Assembly: GCA_029260395.1 (NCBI GenBank)
Contig: JAJDDJ010000013.1
Coordinates: 248,001-312,000 of the forward strand
DNA: 64,000 nucleotides
Origin: Phycisphaerales bacterium
GTDB lineage: Bacteria; Planctomycetota; Phycisphaerae; Phycisphaerales; UBA1924
Reading direction: 5' to 3'
Both the position numbers and the translations under genes were made by a program. This document shows, piece after piece, positions 7,985-16,874 of this stretch; positions within the stretch are counted from its first letter, which is position 1; each line of letters opens with the position of its first letter. The notes beneath the pieces are model-generated. The model was not told the origin of the DNA, searched no databases, and saw only the letters and a list, made by a program, of their open reading frames with translations.

Positions 7985-10127
7985 ATGCGAGAGAGCAGAG
8001 CCACGATCTGGTTACAGGTCTTGATCGGAAATCTTCAGGGCAGAACCGCTTGGAGGTCTCGGTGATGCTGAGCTGAGGTGGCGACTCAAGCCGGAACACG
8101 GGTTGACCGCTCACGAGCAGTATCACGCCGCCTGGCATGAGCAGGTCGGCCAGGCGGTGCAGCAGTTCCGTGTGATCCCGCTGGGAGTTCCAGTCGGTCT
8201 CGCGTGCGATCGTGCTGGCCGACGTCGGAAGCTCAACCGCGATGATATCGAAGCACTCATCGCTCTCGGCAGCGTCCGCCAGATAGTCCTTGACATCGCA
8301 GCAGACCAACTCATGCAGGCCCTCGGCCTCGATACCGTTGTGCCCGAATTGGCGTTCGACGCAATCGAGTGCGTCTTCTGACGCGTCGATCGAAAGCGTG
8401 CCAGCAGCGCCCCCCGCCGCTGCCGCGATGGTGAATCCGGACCCGCCGCAGAACAGGCTGAGGACCGACTGCCCGGCGCTGCGTTTGGCGAGCCACTGCC
8501 TCGCATCGCGGAGTTCGAGATCCAGGCGGTCGCTGCCGCGATCGTTTGGCCCCGCCTCGTAGCGAACGTTGTGCTCGGTAACAAGGACCGGCTCACGGCA
8601 GGTTGCTCGCACTATCGCTTTGGCTTCATAGCCGCTGACCCGCTGCACGCACGAAGCGATCTGTTCCTCAAAGGCATCTTGCTGACCGAGCGATCGCCCC
8701 CCGCTGCCGCGAGGCAAACGCCCCACAACGAGCGAAGAACCAAGACGGTCGATGGCGATGGGGATCGCCGGCACGTCGTGGTCGTAGACGCGGTACGCCT
8801 CGATGCCGCGATCGGGCCACTTGCGCAGATGCCTCCACCGCTTGGCGAACACCGCCTCGAATTCGCCCATGCGGTTTTCGTCGGCTTGGGCAAGCACGCC
8901 GAACGCTGGGGGCGCCGGCTCGCGGTCGACCGTGCCGTCGCGTCTTGGCGGCCTGGGTCCATCGAAGCGATGCAGCGTGCACTGGATCGAACCGTTGTAG
9001 AGCTTGCGCCTCTTGGTCGAGGGCTGACCGATCAGGTGCTCGAAGTCATCGTGGTCGGTTAGCAAGCCGAACGACCAGGTGGGCAGCCTGCGAAACACAC
9101 CGGGCATAGAGCGGAGGATGGCTTCGGCCTGCGGTTTTTCGTCGAGGCGAACGCCGTACGGCGGGTTGGTGACGACGAGTCCGAACTCGCTCTTGGCACG
9201 CAGATCGCCGAACGCCCGCTGCTGAAAATGGATGAGATCACGCACGCCGGCGCGTTCTGCGTTGCGGCGTGCCACGACGAGCGCTTCCTCCGCGAGGTCG
9301 TAACCCGCGATCTGCAGGACCGGTTGATCGAGTTCGATCATGCCTTCGGCCTGCTCGCGTTCGTCGTCCCAAAGCTCGGGCGGGAAACTCCCCCACTGCT
9401 CAGCATCAAAGTGGCGGGTGAGACCCGGCGCGGTGTTGGTGGCGATCAGCGCCGCCTCGATCGGGATCGTGCCCGATCCGCAGAACGGATCAACGAGCGG
9501 CCGGTGGGGCCTCCACCGGGTCAGCGAAAGCATCGCCGCCGCGAGCGTCTCACGCAACGGAGCAGGCCCGCCCTCTCGGCGGTAGCCCCGCTTGTGCAAC
9601 GCCTCGCCCGAGGTATCGAGCAGCAACGTGAGCCGATCGTTCAGAAGTCTCGCCTGGATCGCGTGCATCGGGCCGGTTTCAGGCAGCTCGCTTGCGCCAT
9701 GCCCCGCGAGCAACGACTCGGCTACCGCCTTCTTCACAGCACGCGTCACCGCGGGCACACTGGATAGCTGGCTGCGCACGCACCGCGCTCGCACGGGGAA
9801 CTCGGCGTCTTGGGCGATCCAGTCGGCCCACGGCACCGCCTTGGTTCCTTCAAACAGCGCATCAAAGCTGTCGGCCTCGAACTCATCGACCACGATCAGC
9901 ACGCGGTCGGCGGTGCGCAGCCAGAGATTCGCGCGCGCGATGCCGGCTTCGTCGGTCTGCCAACGCACGCTGCCGGTGTCGGCCGGTTTGGCATCTGCGA
10001 ATCCCAGGTGGTGAAGCTCGCGCGCGACGACAGACTCAAGCCCGAAGCCGCACACCGCCATCGCTTGAAGGTGGCCCGTGGCGTGAGGGATGCCCGGTTG
10101 ATCGCTGGATTCGCCGGGCTGGTCCAT
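7983..10127 (-). CDS. rlmKL: Bifunctional 23S rRNA guanine methyltransferase (RlmL/RlmK type)
   Basis: SAM-dependent methylation of 23S rRNA; in E. coli the N-terminal half makes m2G2445 and the C-terminal half m7G2069. About 714 residues against 702 in E. coli. Domains in order: THUMP RNA-binding region (about 60-150), RlmL Rossmann domain with DPFCGSGTIPIEAALIA and the catalytic NPPYG box, then a RlmK domain with VLSLFCGGSGFTIAAA and CCDVKDYL. The second half keeps the SAM pocket. ATG 10127 (MDQPGESS) lies 20 bases after the thiolase stop, preceded by GGAG; the open frame continues upstream into thiolase, so a longer start is improbable. Same orientation as thiolase, probably co-transcribed. 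Confidence 0.92.
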   Translation of the reverse strand: MDQPGESSDQPGIPHATGHLQAMAVCGFGLESVVARELHHLGFADAKPADTGSVRWQTDEAGIARANLWLRTADRVLIVVDEFEADSFDALFEGTKAVPWADWIAQDAEFPVRARCVRSQLSSVPAVTRAVKKAVAESLLAGHGASELPETGPMHAIQARLLNDRLTLLLDTSGEALHKRGYRREGGPAPLRETLAAAMLSLTRWRPHRPLVDPFCGSGTIPIEAALIATNTAPGLTRHFDAEQWGSFPPELWDDEREQAEGMIELDQPVLQIAGYDLAEEALVVARRNAERAGVRDLIHFQQRAFGDLRAKSEFGLVVTNPPYGVRLDEKPQAEAILRSMPGVFRRLPTWSFGLLTDHDDFEHLIGQPSTKRRKLYNGSIQCTLHRFDGPRPPRRDGTVDREPAPPAFGVLAQADENRMGEFEAVFAKRWRHLRKWPDRGIEAYRVYDHDVPAIPIAIDRLGSSLVVGRLPRGSGGRSLGQQDAFEEQIASCVQRVSGYEAKAIVRATCREPVLVTEHNVRYEAGPNDRGSDRLDLELRDARQWLAKRSAGQSVLSLFCGGSGFTIAAAAGGAAGTLSIDASEDALDCVERQFGHNGIEAEGLHELVCCDVKDYLADAAESDECFDIIAVELPTSASTIARETDWNSQRDHTELLHRLADLLMPGGVILLVSGQPVFRLESPPQLSITETSKRFCPEDFRSRPVTRSWLCSLA

Positions 10128-10146
10128 CGTGCAGGGTGCTCCGCGG

Positions 10147-11343
10147 TCAGACGGTCTCGACGACCATCGCCACCGCGTTGCCTCCGCCGAGGCACAGCGT
10201 GACAAGGCCTCGCTTGCCGCCGGTTCGCAGGAGGTGGTGCAACAAGGTAGTAAGCACGCGGGCGCCGGAGGCCCCGATCGGATGGCCGAGCGCCACGCCG
10301 CCGCCGCCGATGTTCAAGCGATCTTCGGTGATGCCAAGCTCCGTGATGTTGCACAGCACCTGCGCCGCGAACGCTTCGTTGACTTCGAACAGATCGATAT
10401 CGCTGGCCTTGAGCCCGGCTTTATGAAGCGCTCCGGTGATGCCGCCGATGGGTGCTGCGAAGATCTCCTTCGGGTCCACGCCGTGCGTGTGGTAGGAGAG
10501 TATCTTGGCGATGGGCTTGATGCCCAGCGAGCTTGCTTTGGAGTCGCTCATCACGACGGTGGCAGCTGCGCCGTCAGAAATTTGGCTCGCGTTGCCAGCG
10601 GTAACGGTGCCGTCCTTAGTGAACGCTGGGCGGAGCTTACCCAGACCCTCCGCGGTCGAGTCGGCCCGGATGCCCTCATCGCGTGCCACGCCACCTTCGG
10701 GCCCGGGCACCTTGCGGTTTCCGACCTGTTCGCCTGTGAGCGCGACGGTCTCGGCATCGAACCAGCCGCTGTCCCAGGCCTTGGCGGCGCGCTGGTGCGA
10801 CTGGGCTGCGAATCGGTCCTGCTCCTCGCGGCTTACCTTGTACTTGGTTGCGATGTGGTCGGCAGAATTACCCATCGCGCACTGCTCAAAGGCGCACGTG
10901 AGCCCGTCGTGAGCCATCAGGTCTTGCATGGTCGTCGGGCCATACTTCACACCCGCCCGGACGTGAGCGAAGTGCGGCGCGCCGGACATGTTCTCGAACC
11001 CGCCCGCGACGACGACCTCGTTGTCCCCTGCCTTGATCGACTGGGCCGCGAGCATGACCGCCTGTAGCCCCGATCCGCAGACCTTGTTGATCGTCTGGGC
11101 GTTCAGAGAATTTGGTAGCCCGGCCTTGAGCCCTGCTTGCCGGGCCGGGTTCTGGCCAAGGCCGCCCTGCAGCACACAGCCCATGATGCACTCGTCGATG
11201 TGGTCCTTCGCCGAGGGCACCTCGGCGAGCGCTGCCTGGATCGCGTACGCACCGAGTTGCGGCGAGGCCACGCCCGACAGCCCGCCCATGAATCGGCCGA
11301 TTGGGGTGCGTTTGGCGGCAACGATCACGGGTGTTGCGGTCAC
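10147..11343 (-). CDS. Acetyl-CoA C-acetyltransferase (thiolase)
   Basis: Condenses two acetyl-CoA to acetoacetyl-CoA, or cleaves 3-ketoacyl-CoA. 398 residues, standard for the family. The three catalytic blocks are present: nucleophile Cys in NKVCGSGLQAVMLAAQ near residue 90, His in GHPIGASGARVL near 355, and the second Cys in TLCLGGGNAVAM near 385. The sequence is of the AtoB/PhaA type. No phaB, phaC or hydroxyacyl-CoA dehydrogenase gene is near, so biosynthetic or degradative use cannot be decided. Lies directly upstream of rlmKL in the same direction. Confidence 0.95.
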   Translation of the reverse strand: MTATPVIVAAKRTPIGRFMGGLSGVASPQLGAYAIQAALAEVPSAKDHIDECIMGCVLQGGLGQNPARQAGLKAGLPNSLNAQTINKVCGSGLQAVMLAAQSIKAGDNEVVVAGGFENMSGAPHFAHVRAGVKYGPTTMQDLMAHDGLTCAFEQCAMGNSADHIATKYKVSREEQDRFAAQSHQRAAKAWDSGWFDAETVALTGEQVGNRKVPGPEGGVARDEGIRADSTAEGLGKLRPAFTKDGTVTAGNASQISDGAAATVVMSDSKASSLGIKPIAKILSYHTHGVDPKEIFAAPIGGITGALHKAGLKASDIDLFEVNEAFAAQVLCNITELGITEDRLNIGGGGVALGHPIGASGARVLTTLLHHLLRTGGKRGLVTLCLGGGNAVAMVVETV

Positions 11344-11436
11344 GGTCTTGTCTCCAGAGTCAGGGAGTCGGTCGGGCAGGCCGGATTGCCGGCTGAATGG
11401 CTGGATGCTAGGGCCACCGATCGCCGCACCCCAGCT

Positions 11437-12012
11437 TCAGGCCTTGTCAATAAGCCGTTCGACCGCCTCAGCCGGGGTCGAAACAAACACCGGCACGCCC
11501 CCACCATCGGCTGGCACGAACTGCTCGCTAACCGCACGTTCATACCACGCGGCGAGCCCGTCAAACACGCCCTGCGTGTTCACGACCAACACCGGCTTGT
11601 CCATCATCTTGAGCTGGTTCCACGTGACCACTTCGAACAGCTCATCGAGCGTGCCGATCCCGCCCGGCAAAATGACAAACGCATCGGACTCAGCGATCAA
11701 CACGTCTTTCCGCTCGGCCATGGTGCCGACAAACCGCATGTCGCTCACGCCCGGATGCGCGTTCTCGAAGCCCGCAAGAAAGGTCGGTATTACGCCGGTC
11801 ACCGAACCGCCGCCCGCGAGGCAGGCATCGGCAACAGAGCCCATCATGCCGGGCTTGCCGTTCTTGCTCAGCCCGCCACCGCCGTACACCAGCCGCAGGC
11901 TTCCTGCCGCGAGCAGCCCGCCCAACTCGGTGGCGGCTTCGATGTACTGCGGCCGAGTCCCACCGCCCGAGCCGCAGAACACACCCACCGAACTGATCTT
12001 GCGCTCGCTCAC
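11437..12012 (-). CDS. LOG-family nucleoside-5'-monophosphate phosphoribohydrolase (TIGR00730)
   Basis: 191 residues forming one Rossmann fold. The family signature is complete: YGGGGLSKNGKPGMMGSVAD binds the nucleotide and PGGIGTLDELFEV carries the catalytic Glu. Family members release the base from cytokinin riboside 5'-monophosphates or from purine nucleotides; in bacteria outside plant associates the physiological role is usually nucleotide turnover. The ATG at 12012 overlaps the prpD stop by four bases, giving tight coupling with PrpD. The functional link to PrpD is unclear. Confidence 0.93.
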   Translation of the reverse strand: MSERKISSVGVFCGSGGGTRPQYIEAATELGGLLAAGSLRLVYGGGGLSKNGKPGMMGSVADACLAGGGSVTGVIPTFLAGFENAHPGVSDMRFVGTMAERKDVLIAESDAFVILPGGIGTLDELFEVVTWNQLKMMDKPVLVVNTQGVFDGLAAWYERAVSEQFVPADGGGVPVFVSTPAEAVERLIDKA

Positions 12013-13634
12013 TCGAACGACTCATCCTGCGAGAGCTCGAAAGCATTGATCGAAGCGATGTCGGCAGCGCTCTTGGCCGCCAGGTTGCGGTACCGCGTGA
12101 TAATCGTGTCCGGCTGATCGCTGACCAGCTTGCCCAGCAAGTGGAACTTGGTGTCCAGCAGGCTCTCGAGGTTGTGCGTGGCATTGCGAGCATGGCCCGC
12201 GGGGTACATCACCATGCCCGAGTCGTACGTCGTCTTGTCGGGCGCTTCGATCGACATGCTGGTCGGGATGCCGTCTGGGTAGCGCCGGTCGTACTCGTCG
12301 CCGCCGTGCTCAAATTCGATCTTGCCCATCAGCTTGCGCGTGATCGTGTTGTTTATCGCAGCGCCCGAGTAATCGTGCGGCATGAGCATCAGATGGTCCC
12401 ACGAAACATCCTTGCCCGCCGACCGGCTCTCCAGTGCCTTGCGGAGCATCGTGCCGACGATGTAGACCATCGAATGGTCCGCGGACTGCCGCGTCTTGGG
12501 GTCGCGTTTAGCGGGATCGCCGATGATGCCAAACGCGGGCTCGTACGCCTTGATGCGGATGGTTTTGATGCCCTCGCCGCTCGCGTCATCGAGCAGGCCC
12601 GGCGCTTTGTCCAGCAGGTCAAGCAGGGCCTGGAGCGCGCCCGCCGACTGGTGCTCGTAAAGCCCGATCTTAAAGTGCATGCCCATGATCGAGAAATCAT
12701 CGCCGCCGGTCGCGAGCGAAAGATCAAACGGCGAAGCATCCTCATGCTTGGTATTGGCGTGCTCGTGGTGCCCGATTCGGCTGAACAGCTGCCCCGGTCC
12801 CTCGAACGCTCTGAAGATCGCCTCGGGGTTACGGAAGATATCGCGCGGGCCCATAAAGCCCTGCATCGAGCGTTTGACCGACAGCACCGCTGCCTCGGTC
12901 GAAATGGCAGCGGACGAGCCCTTGGAATCGCTGAGCTGCTTGCCTGCGCGGATCGCACGCCACGGCACGTAGTGCGCCACACTCATCCCGATCGCAGATT
13001 CGATCTGCTCGGCGGTCGCGCCCATCAGCGCACCGAAGACCGCTGCCGAACCGATCGCACCGTGTACCACGTGATCCAGCTTGTAGCTCTTGAGGCTAAA
13101 GACCTCGGCGAGCCGGCCTCGAATCTCATCAAGGCAGACCATCGCGCGAAGGGCTGCCGCTCCATCGAGTCCTGCCATCTGAGCCGCCGCCAGACACACG
13201 GGGTAGAAGTCGTTGTGCCCGAACTCGCCGGCGGTTCGCTTTCGCTCGGGGTCGTAGCCGAAATTCGTGCCGTTGGAGTCCCACTCGCGAACCGCTGCCG
13301 CGTTGGCGACGATCGCTTTCTCCGGGTGGACCGGAAGCGACGAGCCAAACACCGTGGCTCCTGCGTGCTGCGCGCTCGCGGGCTTCCACGCCGAGTCCGT
13401 CACCGGGTACGCGAGCGCCTCGTTGCGGAGGATGGTTGGGGCGTTGGTCCCGAGCGCCAAAGCTGACAGCCCGCAAAGTACTGAATCCGTCCAGAACAGG
13501 TCGGCTCGAGCGAGCACTCTGTCAGACGGCTGACCCACCGCGCCCGAGGCATCGCCCCGCACAAAATCGATCGCGTAGCGGGCGATCCCGAGGGCCTGGT
13601 TGGTGTCGCGGGCGAGTTCAGCAAACTGGCTCAT
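12009..13634 (-). CDS. prpD: MmgE/PrpD family 2-methylcitrate dehydratase
   Basis: Dehydrates 2-methylcitrate to 2-methyl-cis-aconitate in the methylcitrate cycle of propionate use. 541 residues, somewhat longer than the 480-500 typical of PrpD. Family features seen: an all-helical N-terminal half with DKLDHVVHG-like helices (SYKLDHVVHGAIGSAAVFGA), HYVPWRAIRAGKQLSDSKG, and the smaller C-terminal lid domain with ADHSMVYIVGTML. Proposed partners PrpB and a citrate/methylcitrate synthase lie 19 and 23 kb away. MmgE/PrpD proteins also include other hydratases, so the exact substrate is not certain. A 145-base gap separates it from the divergent gmhA. Confidence 0.85.
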   Translation of the reverse strand: MSQFAELARDTNQALGIARYAIDFVRGDASGAVGQPSDRVLARADLFWTDSVLCGLSALALGTNAPTILRNEALAYPVTDSAWKPASAQHAGATVFGSSLPVHPEKAIVANAAAVREWDSNGTNFGYDPERKRTAGEFGHNDFYPVCLAAAQMAGLDGAAALRAMVCLDEIRGRLAEVFSLKSYKLDHVVHGAIGSAAVFGALMGATAEQIESAIGMSVAHYVPWRAIRAGKQLSDSKGSSAAISTEAAVLSVKRSMQGFMGPRDIFRNPEAIFRAFEGPGQLFSRIGHHEHANTKHEDASPFDLSLATGGDDFSIMGMHFKIGLYEHQSAGALQALLDLLDKAPGLLDDASGEGIKTIRIKAYEPAFGIIGDPAKRDPKTRQSADHSMVYIVGTMLRKALESRSAGKDVSWDHLMLMPHDYSGAAINNTITRKLMGKIEFEHGGDEYDRRYPDGIPTSMSIEAPDKTTYDSGMVMYPAGHARNATHNLESLLDTKFHLLGKLVSDQPDTIITRYRNLAAKSAADIASINAFELSQDESFE

Positions 13635-13782
13635 GTGGGCTCTTTCCTGGTCAGTTCTCGGGGCAGTTCCACGGTCGGCCCGGCCAAGCCGGGGGCGATG
13701 CTATGGCCCTTGGCCGGCGGTTTGCGGCCATCGATAGGCCCACTCCCGCCGGAAACCTGCCTCGCGGGCGTAGAGTGCCCTC

Positions 13783-14385
13783 ATGGCAGGTGCTCCTTCG
13801 CAATCGGACCGCGCAGTCTCGCTCGCTCGCTCGCTCGAAGACGCCCGGCGATGCCTCGATCTGTTCTGTGCCCAGCCCAACACGCTGGCCGCGCTGGAGA
13901 CCACCTCGGGCGAACTGGCCGACCGCATCACCGCGGGCGGCAGGCTGCTCGTTTGCGGCAACGGCGGCTCGATGGCCCAGGCCATGCACCTTGCTGAGGA
14001 ACTCTCGGGCCGCTTTCGAAGTGACCGTCGGCCGCTGCCCGCTATCGCGTGCACCGATCCCGGGCACATCACCTGCACGGCCAACGACTACGGCTTTGAC
14101 GCCGTCTTCGAGCGGTGGGTCCGCGCGCTCGGCGCACCGGGCGATGTGCTCGTCTGCTTGTCGACCAGCGGCAACTCAGCCAACCTGATCCGTGCCGCAG
14201 AAGCAGCCGCGCAGACAGGCATGCTCGTTGTCGGGCTGCTCGGCAAAGGTGGCGGCAAGCTGGCCGCCCTCTGCGACCACAGCTTCGATGCCCCGGGCGA
14301 CACCGCCGACCGTGTGCAAGAGGTCCACACGGTCATCATGCATGCGCTCATAGAGGGCATCGAACAGCGGCTCGGGCTCGCCTGA
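13783..14385 (+). CDS. gmhA: Phosphoheptose isomerase (SIS domain)
   Basis: Converts sedoheptulose 7-phosphate to D-glycero-D-manno-heptose 7-phosphate, the first step to the ADP-heptose of lipopolysaccharide core. 200 residues in one SIS domain: CGNGGSMAQAMHLAEELSGR (substrate loop and active-site region), CLSTSGNSANLIRA (phosphate-binding Ser/Thr loop), and a C-terminal helix with EVHTVIMHALIE holding the family's catalytic Glu/His. Its presence supports an LPS-like outer membrane. Other heptose genes are not adjacent. The sister enzyme DiaA looks similar, but the helices here fit GmhA better. Confidence 0.88.
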   Translation: MAGAPSQSDRAVSLARSLEDARRCLDLFCAQPNTLAALETTSGELADRITAGGRLLVCGNGGSMAQAMHLAEELSGRFRSDRRPLPAIACTDPGHITCTANDYGFDAVFERWVRALGAPGDVLVCLSTSGNSANLIRAAEAAAQTGMLVVGLLGKGGGKLAALCDHSFDAPGDTADRVQEVHTVIMHALIEGIEQRLGLA

Positions 14386-14407
14386 ACCCGTCACGCACCA
14401 AACAGGA

Positions 14408-15151
14408 CTAGTCGGCGAGCAGAAACAGCGTCTGCCCGTTGTCAGCGTCGCGGTCTCCCGCCGCGCACGCTGCGATGACCGACGCGACCTCCTCGGCACT
14501 CAGGCACTTCTCGTGCGGCACCGCGTGCTCATCGAACATCGAACGAAGCAAAGGCGTCTCCACCGCGCCCGGCGCGACCGCGAAGCCCTTGATGCCGTAC
14601 TCAGCCCCTTCGGTCGCGACCGAGTGAGCCATGACATTGGTCGCGGCCTTGGCCGCTGCGTACCCGAAGAAGCCCGGGTACGGGTCCTTCGTGCCGTAGG
14701 TCGAAACGTTGACGATCCGCCCACCCTTCTGGGCGATCATGGTCGGCCACACACGCGCGATGAGCCTCGCCGGCCCCAGCGCGTTGACCGCGTACAGGGA
14801 GTCCAGCAGCGGATCGGTGTGCTTGTTGATCGGGTGCAGCGTCGCCCGGCCAGCGTTGTTCACCAGCACATCAATCCTCCCCAGACGCTCCAGCGTCGAC
14901 GAGACCAAGCGATCCAAGTGCTCGGGTTTGCCCACGTCCGTGATGGCTCTGACAGCGGTCTGGCCTTTGGCCTTGATTATGTCGGCAAGCTCGCTCAAGG
15001 GCTTATCAGTTCTGGCCGCCAAGACGACCGCGAACCCTCGATCAGCGAGCTTGAGGGCCGTCGCCCTGCCGATGCCGCTCCCCGCTCCCGTCACGATCGC
15101 GACTGGCTGCGAAGCCCCGTCTTGTTTGGAGTCCTGAGATGCTTGGGTCAT
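14408..15151 (-). CDS. SDR-family NAD(P)-dependent oxidoreductase
   Basis: Classical short-chain dehydrogenase, 247 residues from the ATG at 15151. AIVTGAGSGIGRATALKL binds the dinucleotide, NNAGRA is the structural Asn box, NVSTYG provides the catalytic Ser, and YAAAKAATN is YxxxK. An aspartate-type acid after beta 2 is replaced by AARTDK, which hints at NADP preference (inference). The open frame continues upstream to 15526 but runs antisense through pyk, so the later start is right. It is convergent with gmhA and divergent from pyk. Substrate not recognisable. Confidence 0.9.
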   Translation of the reverse strand: MTQASQDSKQDGASQPVAIVTGAGSGIGRATALKLADRGFAVVLAARTDKPLSELADIIKAKGQTAVRAITDVGKPEHLDRLVSSTLERLGRIDVLVNNAGRATLHPINKHTDPLLDSLYAVNALGPARLIARVWPTMIAQKGGRIVNVSTYGTKDPYPGFFGYAAAKAATNVMAHSVATEGAEYGIKGFAVAPGAVETPLLRSMFDEHAVPHEKCLSAEEVASVIAACAAGDRDADNGQTLFLLAD

Positions 15152-15275
15152 GGAGGACGGTAGACCCCGAGGCCCGCCGACCAAGCCCCGCTGGCGGTAC
15201 ACTGCACCCGCTTTCGCGGGAATGCGGGACCGAAGGCTCGGTCGAACCGATATCCATCTCGAAGGGAACCACCTG

Positions 15276-16874
15276 TTGCCAGCCGCATCCCACCAAGCAC
15301 AACCCGCCAGCATTGGCTTGACGCCCTCGGCCAAGCCCACGCTCACCAAGATCGTCGCCACCATAGGGCCGGCGAGCGATTCGCCCGAGATGGTCGAGAA
15401 ACTCATCCTCGCGGGCGTGAGCGTCTTCCGGTTCAATTTTTCCCACGGCAGTTTTGACGAGCACGAAAGGCGGCTCAAGACCGTCCGCGACGCAGCGGTC
15501 CGTGTCCGCAGGCCCGTCGCCGCCATGGGCGATCTTCAAGGCCCCAAGATCCGCGTGGGCCACGTTCCAGACGGGGGCATCGAGCTGGCGCCAGGGGAAG
15601 ACGCGATCTTCCGCATCGGCCTCGATTCCGCGCGCTTCGAGGAGATGGGGCCTCAGCGCGTACCCGTGCTGCCCACGACCTACGAGCCGCTTGTGCATGA
15701 GGTCGAACCGGGCCAGCGGGTGCTGATCAACGACGGCCATATCCGTATGCTCGCCGTCGAGTCGGACCCCGCCAAGGGCGAGCTTCGCTGCCGAGTGCTC
15801 GTTGGTGGCGTGGTCACGACCGGCAAGGGCATCAACCTGCCCGAGTCCTCGATCTCGGCACCAGCCCTGACGGACCACGACTGGGAGTGCGTGTCGTGGG
15901 CTGTCCGCCACGAGCTCGACTTTCTGGCGCTCTCGTTCGTGCGAAGGGCCGACGAAGTCCGCCAGCTCAAGGACCGCCTCGCGAACATGTGCCCGATCGA
16001 CCGCTCGAACTGGGATCCGAACGCGGCCCCGCTGCCCGTGGTCGCCAAGATCGAGAAGCCAGAAGCGGTGCAAGAGATCGAGTCCATCGTCGATGCAGCC
16101 GACGCGATCATGGTCGCCCGTGGCGACCTAGGCGTCGAGATGGACTTAGCAATGGTCCCGATCATTCAGAAGAAGCTCATCGCCGAGTGCTCCCGGCAGG
16201 GCAAGCCCTGCATCGTGGCCACGCAGATGCTCGAAACAATGGTTGAGAATGCCACGCCTACCCGTGCCGAGGTGAGCGACGTTGCGAACGCGATTTTCGA
16301 CGGCGCCGATGCGGTGATGCTCAGTGCCGAGTCAGCGGTCGGCAAGCACCCGGATCTCGTAGTGGAAACCATGGGCCGCATCGCGCGCGCCACCGAGGAA
16401 CGCATGGCCCAGTTGCCGCAGAGTTCCTCCGCCCCCGAGAAGCTCCGCAAAGCGCACAACCGCTCGGCAGCGCTCGCCCACGGCGCGTGGCACGTGGCCC
16501 AGGATATCGGCGCCAAGCTCGTCGTCGTCTGGAGCCAGACGGGCGAGACCGCCCGCTACCTAAGCCAGAACACCTTTAGTGTGCCGATCATCGCGTACAC
16601 CTCCAACCGACGGGCCGCACGACGCATGTGCCTGTTGCGGGGTGTTACGCCCCTCAGGCGAGAGCCCCCGCAGAGCGGCAGGCTTGCGGACTGGAACGTC
16701 AACGTGGACGAGGACCTGCTCGGCCAGAACTGGGCACGCCGGAACGATCCTGTCGTGCTCATGGCGGGCAAGCCGCTCGGCTACCGGCTCGCTGCCAACC
16801 TCATCGCGGTCCATTACCTGGGAAGTCAGAGCGGCTTCATGCAACCGGAGAATGGCGAGAGTGAGACGCCGTGA
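15276..16874 (+). CDS. pyk: Pyruvate kinase
   Basis: Last step of glycolysis, phosphoenolpyruvate plus ADP to pyruvate plus ATP. About 532 residues. KIVATIGPAS opens the catalytic barrel, FRFNFSHGSFDEH and GDLQGPKIRVG are the Arg/Asn and K-site blocks, MVARGDLGVEMDLAMV is the Mg-binding signature with the active-site Lys upstream (VAKIEKPEA), and the C-terminal allosteric domain follows. I prefer TTG 15276, 8 bases after AAGGGA; the frame is open back to 15150, with an ATG at 15222, but no family-like sequence is encoded there. The first ten or so codons are a non-conserved lead. The stop overlaps the GTG of cinA. Confidence 0.94.
   Translation: MPAASHQAQPASIGLTPSAKPTLTKIVATIGPASDSPEMVEKLILAGVSVFRFNFSHGSFDEHERRLKTVRDAAVRVRRPVAAMGDLQGPKIRVGHVPDGGIELAPGEDAIFRIGLDSARFEEMGPQRVPVLPTTYEPLVHEVEPGQRVLINDGHIRMLAVESDPAKGELRCRVLVGGVVTTGKGINLPESSISAPALTDHDWECVSWAVRHELDFLALSFVRRADEVRQLKDRLANMCPIDRSNWDPNAAPLPVVAKIEKPEAVQEIESIVDAADAIMVARGDLGVEMDLAMVPIIQKKLIAECSRQGKPCIVATQMLETMVENATPTRAEVSDVANAIFDGADAVMLSAESAVGKHPDLVVETMGRIARATEERMAQLPQSSSAPEKLRKAHNRSAALAHGAWHVAQDIGAKLVVVWSQTGETARYLSQNTFSVPIIAYTSNRRAARRMCLLRGVTPLRREPPQSGRLADWNVNVDEDLLGQNWARRNDPVVLMAGKPLGYRLAANLIAVHYLGSQSGFMQPENGESETP

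Noticed and set aside
12141-13466. 441-codon plus-strand frame antisense to prpD
   Set aside because: Shadow of prpD with a His/Arg-rich, unstructured product.
15195-15228. Hairpin CCCGC/GCGGG upstream of pyk as a terminator
   Set aside because: No T-run on either strand and it lies upstream of, not after, both genes.
14408-15526. SDR gene as a 372-residue protein
   Set aside because: The extra 125 residues are antisense to pyk and lack homology; the SDR starts at 15151.
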